A stretch of 40,324 nt of DNA from Curtobacterium luteum (GTDB lineage: Bacteria > Actinomycetota > Actinomycetes > Actinomycetales > Microbacteriaceae), in the NCBI RefSeq assembly GCF_001475545.1, contig NZ_LDQC01000006.1, positions 1 through 40,324 on the forward strand, read 5' to 3'. The position numbers and the translations under genes are program-made. The first letter of the stretch is position 1; every line of letters starts with the position of its first letter. This document shows positions 22,385-30,371 of this stretch, in pieces. The notes below the pieces were generated by a model, which made no database searches, had not been told where the DNA came from, and worked only from the letters and a program-made list of their open reading frames with translations.

Positions 22385-23341
22385 GTGCCCCAGACCATGC
22401 AACGTACCCGGTGGTCCGCGACGACCCAGGACCCGACCCAGGCGTCGGAGCAGCTCCGTGCGCTCCCCGATCTGCAGCGCGTCGCCGTCGAGCCCGGCGC
22501 CGACGGGTTCACGTTCGACGTGCGTCGGCGCGGGACCGACCTGCTCTCCCTGTGGTCCTCCGCGTCCTCCGGGGACGTCCACGGCGAGGTGCAGGCCGAC
22601 ACCGCGATGGTCCTCTTCTGGCTGAAGTCCGGCAGCGGCGCGGTCGACGACGACCACGACGTCCCGACCGGCCGGCCGTCGCTCTTCCGCCACGACCTGC
22701 AGCACGTGCGGTGGACCGGGTACGAACTCGACCTCATCCGCATCGACCGCCGGACCGTGGAGGAGGTCGCCGCCGAGCGGGGCGCCTGGCGACCAGGGCC
22801 CCTGCGGTTCCAGCCCCACCACATCCCGGAGGGACCGGCGCTCGCCGCGTGGTGGCTCATGATCCGTACGGTGGCCGCCGAGGTGTTGCAGGGCCCCTCC
22901 GTCGTACCGGAGGCCCGCGAGCGGGAGCTGACGCGGTTCGCCGCCGGCGGGCTGCTCACCGCGATCCCGCACTGGCCGATCGGCGAGCAGGGGCCGCCGC
23001 CGACCGCCGCGGCCGCCCGGTTCGCCCGCGCCGAGGGGTTCCTGCTCGACCACGCCACGGAGCAGATCTCGGTCGAGGACGTCGCCGACGCCGCCGGCCT
23101 GAGCATCCGCGGTCTGCAGGAGGCGTTCCGGCGGCACCACGGCATCACCCCGACGGAGTACCTCCGTCGCATCCGGCTGCTGCTCGCCAGGGAACAGCTC
23201 GAGTCCGGCGAGGCCGACAGCGTCGGCGACGTCGCCCGCGCGGCCGGGTTCGGGCACCTCGGGCGCTTCGCGAGCAGCTACCGCGCGGAGTTCGGCGAGC
23301 TGCCGCGCGAGACGTGGTCGGCGTCGCGGAAGGACCGCTGA
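22385..23341 (+). CDS. AraC-family transcriptional regulator
   Basis: A 318-residue regulator. The N-terminal sensing domain (about 1-170) has beta-rich segments resembling the AraC-binding-like cupin (GFTFDVRRRGTDLLSLWSSASSGDVHGEVQADTAMVLFWLKSGSG). The C-terminal double helix-turn-helix (about 215-310) has ISVEDVADAAGLSIRGLQEAFRRHHGITPTEYLRRIRLLLAREQL and VGDVARAAGFGHLGRFASSYRAEFGELP. It faces the NtaA-type monooxygenase across 195 bp, the usual regulator-target layout. A second AraC protein at 34220-35230 shares the GFGHLGRF(S/A)(A/S)SYR..FGELP ending. Start GTG 22385 fits -10 spacing; ATG 22397 is possible. Confidence 0.9.
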   Translation: MPQTMQRTRWSATTQDPTQASEQLRALPDLQRVAVEPGADGFTFDVRRRGTDLLSLWSSASSGDVHGEVQADTAMVLFWLKSGSGAVDDDHDVPTGRPSLFRHDLQHVRWTGYELDLIRIDRRTVEEVAAERGAWRPGPLRFQPHHIPEGPALAAWWLMIRTVAAEVLQGPSVVPEARERELTRFAAGGLLTAIPHWPIGEQGPPPTAAAARFARAEGFLLDHATEQISVEDVADAAGLSIRGLQEAFRRHHGITPTEYLRRIRLLLAREQLESGEADSVGDVARAAGFGHLGRFASSYRAEFGELPRETWSASRKDR

Positions 23342-23351
23342 GACACGGGGC

Positions 23352-23440
23352 GCCGCGGAATGACCGCTGCGGCACGAGGTGCCGCGGACGGACCGCTGTG
23401 CGGCACGCGGCGCCGCGGACGGACCGCTGCGGCACGAGGT
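23352..23440. repeat. Three-copy tandem hairpin repeat (29-31 bp)
   Basis: Units beginning GCCGCGGA at 23352, 23381 and 23412 (29, 31, 29 bases) lie between the convergent AraC and sufU genes. Copies 1 and 3 carry the perfect stem GCGGCAC-GAG-GTGCCGC (23369-23385 and 23429-23445). Copy 2 carries a variant with a 2-base insertion that can still fold. Likely a tandem, bidirectional transcription stop; this is inference. Confidence 0.85.
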
Positions 23441-23464
23441 GCCGCGGAGACCGACGGCAGGACG

Positions 23465-23908
23465 TCAGGCGGCGGCTTCGCGCGCGGCTGCCTCGGCGGC
23501 GACCCACGCGAGCATGCCGCACTTGACCCGCATCACGAACTTCGAGACACCGTGGAACGCGACGAGGTCCTCGAGGACGTCCTCGTCGGGCTCGCCGGCA
23601 CCGCGGGAACGCATCATCTCGCGGAACGTCTCGGTGAGCTCGAGGAACTCGGGGACGGTCCGGCCGGGGGCCATGTCCGTCAGCACCGACGCCGACGCCA
23701 TCGAGATCGAGCAGCCGTCGCCCTCCCACGCGAGTTCCGCGATGCGGTCGGTCCCAGGCTCGAGCCGGACCCGGACGGTGATCTCGTCGCCGCAGGTCGG
23801 GTTGCGTTCGAAGTGCTCCGCGTCCGCGTGGTCGAGCGGTTCGTCCCCGTGGCGGGCCTTGGCGTGGTCGAGGATGACCTGCTGGTAGAGGGAGTCGAGG
23901 GCGCTCAC
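23465..23908 (-). CDS. sufU: SufU iron-sulfur cluster assembly protein
   Basis: A 147-residue SufU-type protein, the zinc-dependent partner that accepts persulfide sulfur from SufS in Gram-positive and actinobacterial Fe-S assembly. The zinc/sulfur ligands are visible in NPTCGDE (Cys about 39), EGDGCSISMASAS (Cys about 67) and RVKCGMLAW (Cys about 129), with the Asp of TCGDE. The SufU-specific insertion around FREMMRSRGAGEPDE separates it from IscU. GTG 23908 overlaps the sufS stop by 4 bases (GTGA), so both are made together. sufBCD are not in the window, so the SUF genes here are a partial cluster. Confidence 0.95.
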   Translation of the reverse strand: MSALDSLYQQVILDHAKARHGDEPLDHADAEHFERNPTCGDEITVRVRLEPGTDRIAELAWEGDGCSISMASASVLTDMAPGRTVPEFLELTETFREMMRSRGAGEPDEDVLEDLVAFHGVSKFVMRVKCGMLAWVAAEAAAREAAA

Positions 23909-25218
23909 CGAGTGCCCGCCTCGTCCGCTCCGAAGTACCCGCGGATCTCGCCGACCGCCTGCACGAACCGGTCGACGTCCGACTCGGTCGTGTACACGTA
24001 GCTGCTCGCCCGGGTGGTCGCGACGAGGCCGAGGCGGCGGTGCAGCGGCTGGGCGCAGTGGTGTCCGGACCGCACCGCGATGCCCTGCGCGTCGAGGTAC
24101 TGGGCGACGTCGTGCGCGTGCACGCCGTCGACGTCGAACGACACCAACCCCGAGCGGGGGACCCCGACCGGCGGCCCGACGACGCGGATCCCCTCGACGG
24201 CCGCGAGCCCGTCGAGCATGCGCTGCGCCAGGTGCTCCTCGTGCGCGCGGACCCGGTCGGTCCCGATGCCCTCGAGGTACCGGACGGCCTCGGCCAGCGC
24301 GACCGCCTGCGAGACCGGTTGCGTGCCCGCCTCGAAGCGCTCGGGAGCGGGCATGAACTCGCTGGACTCCATCGTCACGGTCGTGATCATCGACCCGCCG
24401 GTGCGGAACGGCGGGAGTGCATCGAGCAGCTCGGCGCGCCCCCAGAGCACGCCGACGCCGTTCGGCCCGAGCATCTTGTGCCCGGAGAACGCGGCGAAGT
24501 CGACACCGAGGTGCCCGAGGTCGAGCGGCCGGTGTGGCGCTGACTGACAGGCGTCGAGGACGACGAGCGCCCCCTTCGCGTGGGCGAGCGCGACGACCTC
24601 GGCGACCGGGGCGACCATGCCGGTGACGTTCGAGACGTGGGCGAACGCGACGACCTTCGTGCGGTCGGTGATGTGCTCGGCGGCGTCCGCTGCGGTCCAG
24701 GTGCCCGCGTCGCTGACGGGGATCCAGCGGAGGGTCGCGCCCGTGGTCGCAGCGAGCTCCTGCCACGGGACGAGGTTCGCGTGGTGCTCGGCCTCCGTGA
24801 CCAGGACCTCGTCACCCGGGACGAGCCGGAAGCGCTCGGCGGCGGCACCGCCCCGGCCGCGGCTCGCGTTCGCGAAGCCGTACGCCACGAGGTTGAGGGC
24901 GTCCGTGGCGTTCGCCGTCCAGACGACCTCGCGCGGAGCAGCCGCACCGACGAAGCGCGCGACCGTGGCGCGGGCGTCCTCGTAGGCGTCGGTGCTCAGC
25001 GCTGCGAGCGTGTGCGCGCCCCGGTGGACCGCGGCGTTGTCGCGTTCCAGGAAGGCGCGCTCGGCGTCCAGGACCTGCGCCGGGCGCTGCGCGGTCGCCC
25101 CGGAGTCGAGGTAGGCGAGCGGCTGACCGTTCACCTCCTGCTGCAGGATCGGGAAGTCCGCCCGGATGCGGAGCACCTCGTCCTCGGTGAGCGCGGTGCT
25201 CGGTCCCACGATGGTCAC
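23905..25218 (-). CDS. sufS: Cysteine desulfurase SufS
   Basis: A 437-residue PLP enzyme that takes sulfur from cysteine, leaving alanine, and passes it to SufU. PLP binds Lys248 in FAAFSGHKMLGPNGVGVLWG. The catalytic Cys388 is in RSGHHCAQPLHRRLG. The pre-cofactor His is in VLDACQSAPH, and the N-terminal DSGATAQRP and EHHANLVPW are typical of group II desulfurases. GTG 25218 has AGGAGG 7 nt upstream. Adjacent to its own acceptor sufU. The 93 bp to the upstream antitoxin-like gene hold no clear promoter. Confidence 0.96.
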   Translation of the reverse strand: MTIVGPSTALTEDEVLRIRADFPILQQEVNGQPLAYLDSGATAQRPAQVLDAERAFLERDNAAVHRGAHTLAALSTDAYEDARATVARFVGAAAPREVVWTANATDALNLVAYGFANASRGRGGAAAERFRLVPGDEVLVTEAEHHANLVPWQELAATTGATLRWIPVSDAGTWTAADAAEHITDRTKVVAFAHVSNVTGMVAPVAEVVALAHAKGALVVLDACQSAPHRPLDLGHLGVDFAAFSGHKMLGPNGVGVLWGRAELLDALPPFRTGGSMITTVTMESSEFMPAPERFEAGTQPVSQAVALAEAVRYLEGIGTDRVRAHEEHLAQRMLDGLAAVEGIRVVGPPVGVPRSGLVSFDVDGVHAHDVAQYLDAQGIAVRSGHHCAQPLHRRLGLVATTRASSYVYTTESDVDRFVQAVGEIRGYFGADEAGTR

Positions 25219-25310
25219 GGTCGGTCCTCCTGGTGTCGCCGGTTCGGACAACCCGTCAATCGTGGTCGTTGTTCCCGCCGACGTCCAGTCGGACCGCCGT
25301 CGACCGGCTG

Positions 25311-25523
25311 CTACTCGTTGCCGATGTGCTTGTCGGCCGTGTCGCGTGCGCTGTCGATCTTGTCGTCGAACTTCCCGCCGGTGGCCTTCTTGACCGCGTC
25401 GGCGACGCCGTCGAGCACCTTGTCGCTGACGCCCTCGGCCTTCTCGCTCTTGAGCGCATCCTGCACCTTGCCGTCCTGCAGGAACTGCTGTGCCTTCTTG
25501 GTGATGTCGTCGAACCCGGCCAT
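25311..25523 (-). CDS. MT0933-like antitoxin-family small protein (orphan)
   Basis: A 70-residue acidic/lysine-rich helical protein: MAGFDDITKKAQQFLQ, then KVQDALKSEKAEGVSDKVLDGVADAVKKATGGKFDDKIDSARDTADKHIG. The KATGGKFDDKID segment matches the MT0933/Rv0909-like family annotated as antitoxins in mycobacteria. No toxin gene lies beside it; neighbours are sufS and ClC. Such stand-alone members are common in actinobacteria and may instead be stress proteins resembling CsbD. ATG 25523 has GGAGGA upstream with a 7-9 nt gap. Function is unproven. Confidence 0.75.
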   Translation of the reverse strand: MAGFDDITKKAQQFLQDGKVQDALKSEKAEGVSDKVLDGVADAVKKATGGKFDDKIDSARDTADKHIGNE

Positions 25524-25607
25524 GATCGGCTCCTCCACTCGGGCGGAGCCGGTCTGCCCCGCGTGGGGGCGATGGTAGGCGGTCTCCTGCCCGGTGTCCG
25601 GACGGCG

Positions 25608-26945
25608 TCAGGCCATCTGGGCGCTGCGGCGACGAGCGAGCACGTAGGAGACGGCGACCGACCCGGTGACGGCGAGCAGGGACGGCACGAGGATGTCGGT
25701 GCCCTGCTGGGTGAACTCCACGACGAGCACCAGGGCGGTGAAGGGTGCCCGCATCGTCGTCGCGAGGAACGCCGCCGCGCCAACGAACGCGAACGCGGCG
25801 AGCGACGTCGAGTCGACGGGCCAGAGCAGCAGCCACAGCCCGCCGAGGCCGCCCCCGATCGCCGACCCGATCGCGATCGACGGCGTGAGGGTGCCCCCGA
25901 CCGCTCCGGCGCCGATCGTGACGGCAGTGGTGGCGGTCTTCAGGACGCCGAGGACGAGCAGCAGCAGGATCGGCACGAGCCCCAGCACCGAGGCGTCGTC
26001 GAGGGCGGCGTTCATGGCGACGACGCCGAGCGCCCGGCCGTTGCCGAGGACCTCGGGGAACGGCACCGCGACGAGCCCCACGAGCGCGAACGCCACCGGG
26101 AGCACGACGAGCAGGTGCCAGCCCTTGGGCGAGATCCCCTGCAGCCGGTTCGTCAGCTTCACGAAGCCGACCCCGGCGAAGCCCAGCACCGGTCCGACGA
26201 TCACCGACCAGACGAGCAGCGACTCCGACATCGGCATCGCGGGCACGTGGTAGAGCACCTCGTCGGGGATCACGAGCCGCGCGGTGAAGGCGGCGATCGC
26301 ACTCGTGGCGAAGGCCGGCAGGGCCGTCGCGAAGGTGAGCTCGCCGAGGAGCACCTCGACCGCGAAGAGGGCTCCGCCGAGCGGCACGTCGTACACGGCG
26401 GCGAGGCCGGCCGCGGCACCGCACGCGACGAGGATGCGGGTCTCACGAGCGGTGAGCCCCGCCCGGACGGTCACGAGCTGGGCGAGCCAGGCGCCGAGCT
26501 CGCGCGGCGCCACCTCTTTCCCGATGGACCCGCCGAGGCCGACCGCGAGGATCTGCACGCCCGCGTTCGCCACGGTCGAGAGCGCCGGCATCCGCTTCCC
26601 GGCGACCGCGGCGGTCACGGCGACCGTGGGTCTCGCCCAGCGTCGGAGCGCCCACCACGCGACCGCGGTCAGGACGCCGGCTGCGGCGACCGCGAGGAAC
26701 CGGCGCCACCCGGAGTCCGCGTCCGCCGCCTCGAGGTGTCCGCCGTGGGGGAACCCGAACGCGACGAACTGGATCAGCTGCAGCGCGAGCCACACCGCGA
26801 TGCCGGCGATGCCGCCCGCGACGCCCACGAGCGCGGTGACGACGGCGATGCGGAGCGCCCAGATCGGAGTGGCGTGACCGGCCGGGGTGGCGTGACCGGC
26901 GGAGGATGCCCGTCCGGCGGGGATGGCGTGACCGGTGCGCGGCAT
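25608..26945 (-). CDS. ClC-family chloride channel/transporter
   Basis: A 445-residue ClC protein with about ten to twelve membrane segments. The selectivity region GLGGSIGKEVAPRELGAW (about 133-150) has a Glu at the gating position (GKE...P, as in GREGP), which suggests a proton-coupled antiporter. AGAVGGTLTPSIAIGSAIGGGLG corresponds to the GGGxFAP motif. The N-terminal ~25 residues are a low-complexity AGHATPAGHATP, encoded by near-repeats in the DNA. ATG 26945 was chosen by the TAGGCT box 7 nt upstream; the longer frame to 26966 would start inside the promoter. No Shine-Dalgarno site. Role: halide or pH homeostasis. Confidence 0.92.
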   Translation of the reverse strand: MPRTGHAIPAGRASSAGHATPAGHATPIWALRIAVVTALVGVAGGIAGIAVWLALQLIQFVAFGFPHGGHLEAADADSGWRRFLAVAAAGVLTAVAWWALRRWARPTVAVTAAVAGKRMPALSTVANAGVQILAVGLGGSIGKEVAPRELGAWLAQLVTVRAGLTARETRILVACGAAAGLAAVYDVPLGGALFAVEVLLGELTFATALPAFATSAIAAFTARLVIPDEVLYHVPAMPMSESLLVWSVIVGPVLGFAGVGFVKLTNRLQGISPKGWHLLVVLPVAFALVGLVAVPFPEVLGNGRALGVVAMNAALDDASVLGLVPILLLLVLGVLKTATTAVTIGAGAVGGTLTPSIAIGSAIGGGLGGLWLLLWPVDSTSLAAFAFVGAAAFLATTMRAPFTALVLVVEFTQQGTDILVPSLLAVTGSVAVSYVLARRRSAQMA

Positions 26946-26952
26946 GGCATCG

Positions 26953-26958
26953 AGCCTA
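26953..26958 (-). promoter_or_regulatory. -10 box of the ClC gene (leaderless type)
   Basis: TAGGCT on the minus strand ends 7 nt before ATG 26945. Confidence 0.5.
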
Positions 26959-26974
26959 CCGAGCACCGGTCACA

Positions 26975-27060
26975 CGTCCGTCCGTCGTGACGCCGGACGA
27001 CAGGGCGCCGTCCGTCCGCCGTGGCGCCGGACGACAGGGCGCCGTCCGCCGGTCGTGACG
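26975..27060. repeat. 34-bp intergenic tandem repeat (about 2.5 copies)
   Basis: Two 34-base copies starting CGTCCGTCCG(T/C)CGTG at 26975 and 27009 differ at two positions, and a partial third begins at 27043. It lies between the ClC promoter and the alpha-galactosidase stop. Each copy contains GCGCC/GGCGC-type arms. Function unknown. Confidence 0.85.
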
Positions 27061-27075
27061 TCCGTCGACGCGGCG

Positions 27076-29184
27076 TCAGACCGCCGTGACGCGGAACGGA
27101 ACCACGGCGTCGGCGGGCAGGTGCGGCGGTTGGACCCCGACCGTCGTGAGGACCCGGCCGGAGAACTCCCGGGCGCCCGACCACCACGCGGGTGTCCGCA
27201 GCCCGTGCAGCTCGCCGACGACGACCGGGTCGACCCGGTAGCGCGTCTCCGGGTCGAGGTCGCGGAAGCGCACCCGGCCGGTGTTCGACACGTCCGCCCA
27301 CCCCGTGCTCGCGAGGAAGAACACCGCGCTCCGCCGGTCCGGTGCGACGGTGCCGTAGACGAGCCGGGTCGGCTCGACCTCGTCGACCCGGACCAGGTCC
27401 CCGCCGTGCAGCAGGGGGCGGAGCTCCTTGTAGAGCGCGGTCCACGCGGCGAGGTCGCGCAGTTCGTCGTCGGTCGCGCGGGCGAGGTCCCACTCGACGC
27501 CGAGGTGCCCGACGAGCGCCGTCCCGGCCCGGAAGGCGAGGTCGTGGTACCGCCCGGTCGTGTGGTTCGTGCCGCTCGCGACGTGCGCGCCGAGGAGTTC
27601 CGGCGGCAGGAGCTGCTGCGTCCAGCGGTGCATCCGCTGCCGCTCCGACGGATCGATGCAGTCGGACACCCACACGCGGTCGGTGTGCTCGACGACGCCG
27701 AGGTCGACCCGGGCGCCGCCGGACGAGCACGACTCGATCTCGAGCGTCGGGAAGCGCTCCTTGAGCGTCGCCATCAGCCGGTAGGTCGCCAGGGTCTGCT
27801 CGTGCACGGCTGCTCCGCCGCCGGGGAAGCCCGCCTCGACCAGGTCGCGGTTGTGGTCCCACTTGACGTAGTCGACGCCGTACTCGCCGATGATCGCGGT
27901 CATCCGCTCGAGGACGTACGCGAACGCCTCGGGGATCGCGAGGTCGAGCACCTGCTGGTCGCGGGAGCGCACGGGGAGCCGGCCGTCCGCCTGCATGATC
28001 CACTCGGGGTGCGCCCTGGCGAGGTCGCTGTCCTCGTTGACCATCTCCGGTTCGAACCACAGCCCGAACTGCATGCCGAGCCCACGGACCCGGTCGACGA
28101 TCGGCCCGAGCCCGTCCGGCCAGACGTCCTCGTCCACGTACCAGTCCCCGAGCCCGGCGTGGTCGTCGCGACGGTGGCGGAACCAGCCGTCGTCGAGGAC
28201 GTAGCGCTCGACGCCGAGGGCCGCGGCGCGCTCGGCGAGGTCGGTGAGCCGGTCGAGGTCGTGGTCGAAGTAGACGGCCTCCCAGACGTTGATCGTCATG
28301 GGGCGCGGGGTCGAGGGGTGCTGCGGACGACGGCGGAGCCAGCGGTGGAAGCGTCGGGCCTGGTCGTCGAGGCCGTCGCCGTACGCGAACCACACCCACG
28401 GCGACCGGTACGACTCCCCCGCCCGGAGCCGGACCTCGCCGGGCAGCAGGAGTTCCCCGCCGCCGACGACCTGCCGCCCGGTGGACAACCGCTCGGCGAG
28501 GTGCCGGTGGTTGCCGCTCCAGCCGGTGTGCACGCCCCAGACCTCGCCGTGACCGAACCCGAACCCGGGCTCGCCGACCGAGAGCACGGTCGCGGCGTCC
28601 GGCCCGGTGCGGCCCCGCCGGTTGTCGCGTTCGTGCGTGCCGACCTGCAGCGTGCTCCGCTGCGGGGTCCGCTCGCCGCCCCACCGACCGGCGAGGTCGA
28701 GGACCTCGCGGGCTCGGTCCGGGACCGGCAGCGCGAGGTGCACGTCGTCGAGCGTGTAGGTGCCGTCGCCGGTGTTCGTCACCTCGGCACGGGTGCGGAC
28801 CAGCCCGGACGAGGTCAGCTCGACCTCGAGCACGACCGCGAGGCCGGCGGTGTCGTCGGTCGCGCGCGCCACGACCGTGGAGTCGGTGACGTCGAGCGAC
28901 GACACCGTGAAGGCGGGTGACCAGTCCCGTCCGTCGCGGTGTCCGGAGATCCCCGGCCGGCCGTTCCAGCCGCGGTGCGGCTCCGGCAGGACGGCGAGGC
29001 GGACCGGGACGTCGGCCTCGTTCGGCGCGACGACGGCGACGTCGGCGGCTGCCAGGGCAGCGAGGTCCTCCGGGGTGACGTCGCCCAGGGCGGCGCCCCA
29101 GTGGACGACGGCTGGGAGCGCTCCCGGAGAACAGTCGAGGACGAGGGAGACACCCTCGGCGGTGAGGTGGACGACGTCGGTCAT
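27076..29184 (-). CDS. Alpha-galactosidase (glycoside hydrolase family 36)
   Basis: A 702-residue cytoplasmic enzyme that releases alpha-linked galactose from oligosaccharides such as raffinose or melibiose. The N-terminal beta-sandwich (about 1-300) leads into a TIM barrel. Signatures are VWEAVYFDHD and VLDDGWF at the substrate pocket, the nucleophile Asp443 in VDYVKWDHNRD, ESCSSGGARVDLGVV, and acid/base Asp508 in WVSDCIDPSERQRMHRW. The length is normal for bacterial GH36. ATG 29184 has CAAGGT at -10 spacing (6 nt); the 33 extra bases to 29217 lack support. No transporter or regulator is adjacent, so uptake genes must be elsewhere. No signal peptide. Confidence 0.95.
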   Translation of the reverse strand: MTDVVHLTAEGVSLVLDCSPGALPAVVHWGAALGDVTPEDLAALAAADVAVVAPNEADVPVRLAVLPEPHRGWNGRPGISGHRDGRDWSPAFTVSSLDVTDSTVVARATDDTAGLAVVLEVELTSSGLVRTRAEVTNTGDGTYTLDDVHLALPVPDRAREVLDLAGRWGGERTPQRSTLQVGTHERDNRRGRTGPDAATVLSVGEPGFGFGHGEVWGVHTGWSGNHRHLAERLSTGRQVVGGGELLLPGEVRLRAGESYRSPWVWFAYGDGLDDQARRFHRWLRRRPQHPSTPRPMTINVWEAVYFDHDLDRLTDLAERAAALGVERYVLDDGWFRHRRDDHAGLGDWYVDEDVWPDGLGPIVDRVRGLGMQFGLWFEPEMVNEDSDLARAHPEWIMQADGRLPVRSRDQQVLDLAIPEAFAYVLERMTAIIGEYGVDYVKWDHNRDLVEAGFPGGGAAVHEQTLATYRLMATLKERFPTLEIESCSSGGARVDLGVVEHTDRVWVSDCIDPSERQRMHRWTQQLLPPELLGAHVASGTNHTTGRYHDLAFRAGTALVGHLGVEWDLARATDDELRDLAAWTALYKELRPLLHGGDLVRVDEVEPTRLVYGTVAPDRRSAVFFLASTGWADVSNTGRVRFRDLDPETRYRVDPVVVGELHGLRTPAWWSGAREFSGRVLTTVGVQPPHLPADAVVPFRVTAV

Positions 29185-29190
29185 GCAACG

Positions 29191-29196
29191 ACCTTG
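29191..29196 (-). promoter_or_regulatory. -10-like box of the alpha-galactosidase gene
   Basis: CAAGGT on the minus strand ends 6 nt before ATG 29184. Confidence 0.35.
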
Positions 29197-29242
29197 GCAC
29201 ACGACCACGGGCGACACGCGCGCGTGACGCGCGACCGGACGA

Positions 29243-29286
29243 CGGCCTGGAGGCCCGTGGCGGCGCCGCCACGGGCCTCCAGGCCG
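29243..29286. terminator. Terminator: 44-bp perfect palindrome
   Basis: Positions 29244-29264 and 29265-29285 are exact reverse complements with no loop in the DNA, and the outer C-G pair extends it to 29243-29286. The central GGCGCC would open as a hairpin loop in RNA. It shares GGAGGCCCGTGGCGG/CCGCCACGGGCCTCC with the terminator at 10083-10128. It sits downstream of corA and upstream of the alpha-galactosidase promoter. Confidence 0.8.
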
Positions 29287-29308
29287 ACCCGTCCCGTGTC
29301 GCGAGCCG

Positions 29309-30292
29309 TCAGAACCAGCGCTTGACCTTGAACACGACGAAGAGGGTCGCCGCGAACAGGACCATCGCGAGGATGGACAGCGGGTAGCCCCACGTCCACT
29401 GCAGCTCGGGCATGTGCGTGAAGTTCATGCCGTAGATCGCTGCGATGAGCGTCGGCGCGAAGAGGATCGCCGCCCAGCCGGAGATGCGTTTCGTGTCGTC
29501 GTTCTGCTTCTGCGCCGCGAGCGTCGAATCGACCGTCAGGGCGTTCTGCAGGAGCTGGCGGAACGTGTCGAGGCGCTCCACCGTGCGGATCGCGTGGTCG
29601 AGGACGTCACGGAAGCGGCGCTGCATCTCGACGGGCAGGTGGTACTTCTCCGCGCCCCGGTGCAGGTTCTCGATCATGTACACGAGGGGTCGGGCGGCCC
29701 GCTGGAACGCGACGACCTCGCCGAAGAGCTCGTAGATGCGCTTCGACACCCCGGGGACGCCAGCGAAGAGCTGGTCCTCGATCTGGTTGATGTCCTCCTC
29801 GAGGCCGTCGATGACCGGCAGGTAGCCGTCGACGATCGAGTCCATCAGCGCCCAGAGCTGCGCCTGCGGACCCGCCGTGACGAGTCCGGGCTTCCCGCTC
29901 ATCCGCTGCAGGGCACGCGGGACGGCTTGCGGACCACGGGGGTCGGCGGGGACGACGGCCAGGAAGAAGTCCGCGCCGACGAAGGCGTGCACCTCGCCGA
30001 ACTCGACCTCCTCCTTCTCGTCGTGGTAGACCGCGGGCTTCAACACGACGAAGAGCGTCTCGCCGTAGCGCTCGAGCTTCGGCCGCTGGTGCCCCTCGGC
30101 GGAGTCCTCGACCGCCAGCTCGTGCAGGCCGAGTGCGACGGCCACGTCCCCGAGCTCCTCCGCGTCGGGCTGGTGGAGCACGATGCAGGCGCTCGCACCC
30201 TGCTCCGCGAGCATCCGGAAGGCGTCCGGGAGCGACGGACACGCGATCGGCGCGATCTTGTCGACGTACACGGTGTTCAGCTCCACGCTCAC
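29309..30292 (-). CDS. corA: CorA-type magnesium/divalent cation channel
   Basis: A 327-residue CorA-family channel. The cytoplasmic N-domain (about 1-260) is alpha/beta (ELNTVYVDK, then LHELAVEDSAEGHQRPKLERYGETLFVVL, where the H(Q/P)RPK(L/I)E region is typical). Long helices follow, and two C-terminal membrane helices carry the signature YGMNFTHMPELQWTWGYP in the loop between them (GMN at about 283-285). The tail FKVKRWF is basic, as expected on the cytoplasmic side. GTG 30292 fits TACGGT 7 nt upstream; no Shine-Dalgarno site. Divergent from a TspO-like gene by 79 bp. Confidence 0.93.
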   Translation of the reverse strand: MSVELNTVYVDKIAPIACPSLPDAFRMLAEQGASACIVLHQPDAEELGDVAVALGLHELAVEDSAEGHQRPKLERYGETLFVVLKPAVYHDEKEEVEFGEVHAFVGADFFLAVVPADPRGPQAVPRALQRMSGKPGLVTAGPQAQLWALMDSIVDGYLPVIDGLEEDINQIEDQLFAGVPGVSKRIYELFGEVVAFQRAARPLVYMIENLHRGAEKYHLPVEMQRRFRDVLDHAIRTVERLDTFRQLLQNALTVDSTLAAQKQNDDTKRISGWAAILFAPTLIAAIYGMNFTHMPELQWTWGYPLSILAMVLFAATLFVVFKVKRWF

Positions 30293-30299
30293 GTCCCCC

Positions 30300-30305
30300 A
30301 CCGTA
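30300..30305 (-). promoter_or_regulatory. -10 box of corA (leaderless type)
   Basis: TACGGT on the minus strand ends 7 nt before GTG 30292. Confidence 0.5.
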
Positions 30306-30345
30306 CGCAGGACGCACGGGGTGTGGGCGCGTACCGTCGTGGTCA

Positions 30346-30357
30346 TCAGCATGCTGA
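30346..30357. promoter_or_regulatory. Perfect 12-bp palindrome TCAGCATGCTGA
   Basis: It lies 15-26 nt upstream of the TspO ATG and just after TACCGT (30332-30337), a candidate -10, so a bound protein would block transcription start. In RNA it could also fold near the ribosome-binding site (GGGAG). The regulator is unknown. Confidence 0.4.
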
Positions 30358-30371
30358 CGAAGGGAGCGGAC

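Noticed and set aside
20786-23257. 823-residue minus-strand frame covering the AraC gene
   Set aside because: The NtaA-type monooxygenase occupies the 3' part with a clear start at 22189 and a leaderless -10 box; the remainder is antisense to AraC, which has its own full domain set.
25311-25523. Complete toxin-antitoxin pair
   Set aside because: Neighbours are sufS and a ClC transporter; no toxin-like small ORF was found beside it.
26774-29272. 832-residue minus-strand frame overlapping alpha-galactosidase
   Set aside because: Arginine/proline-rich and without a domain; the GH36 frame on the same strand has all catalytic residues.
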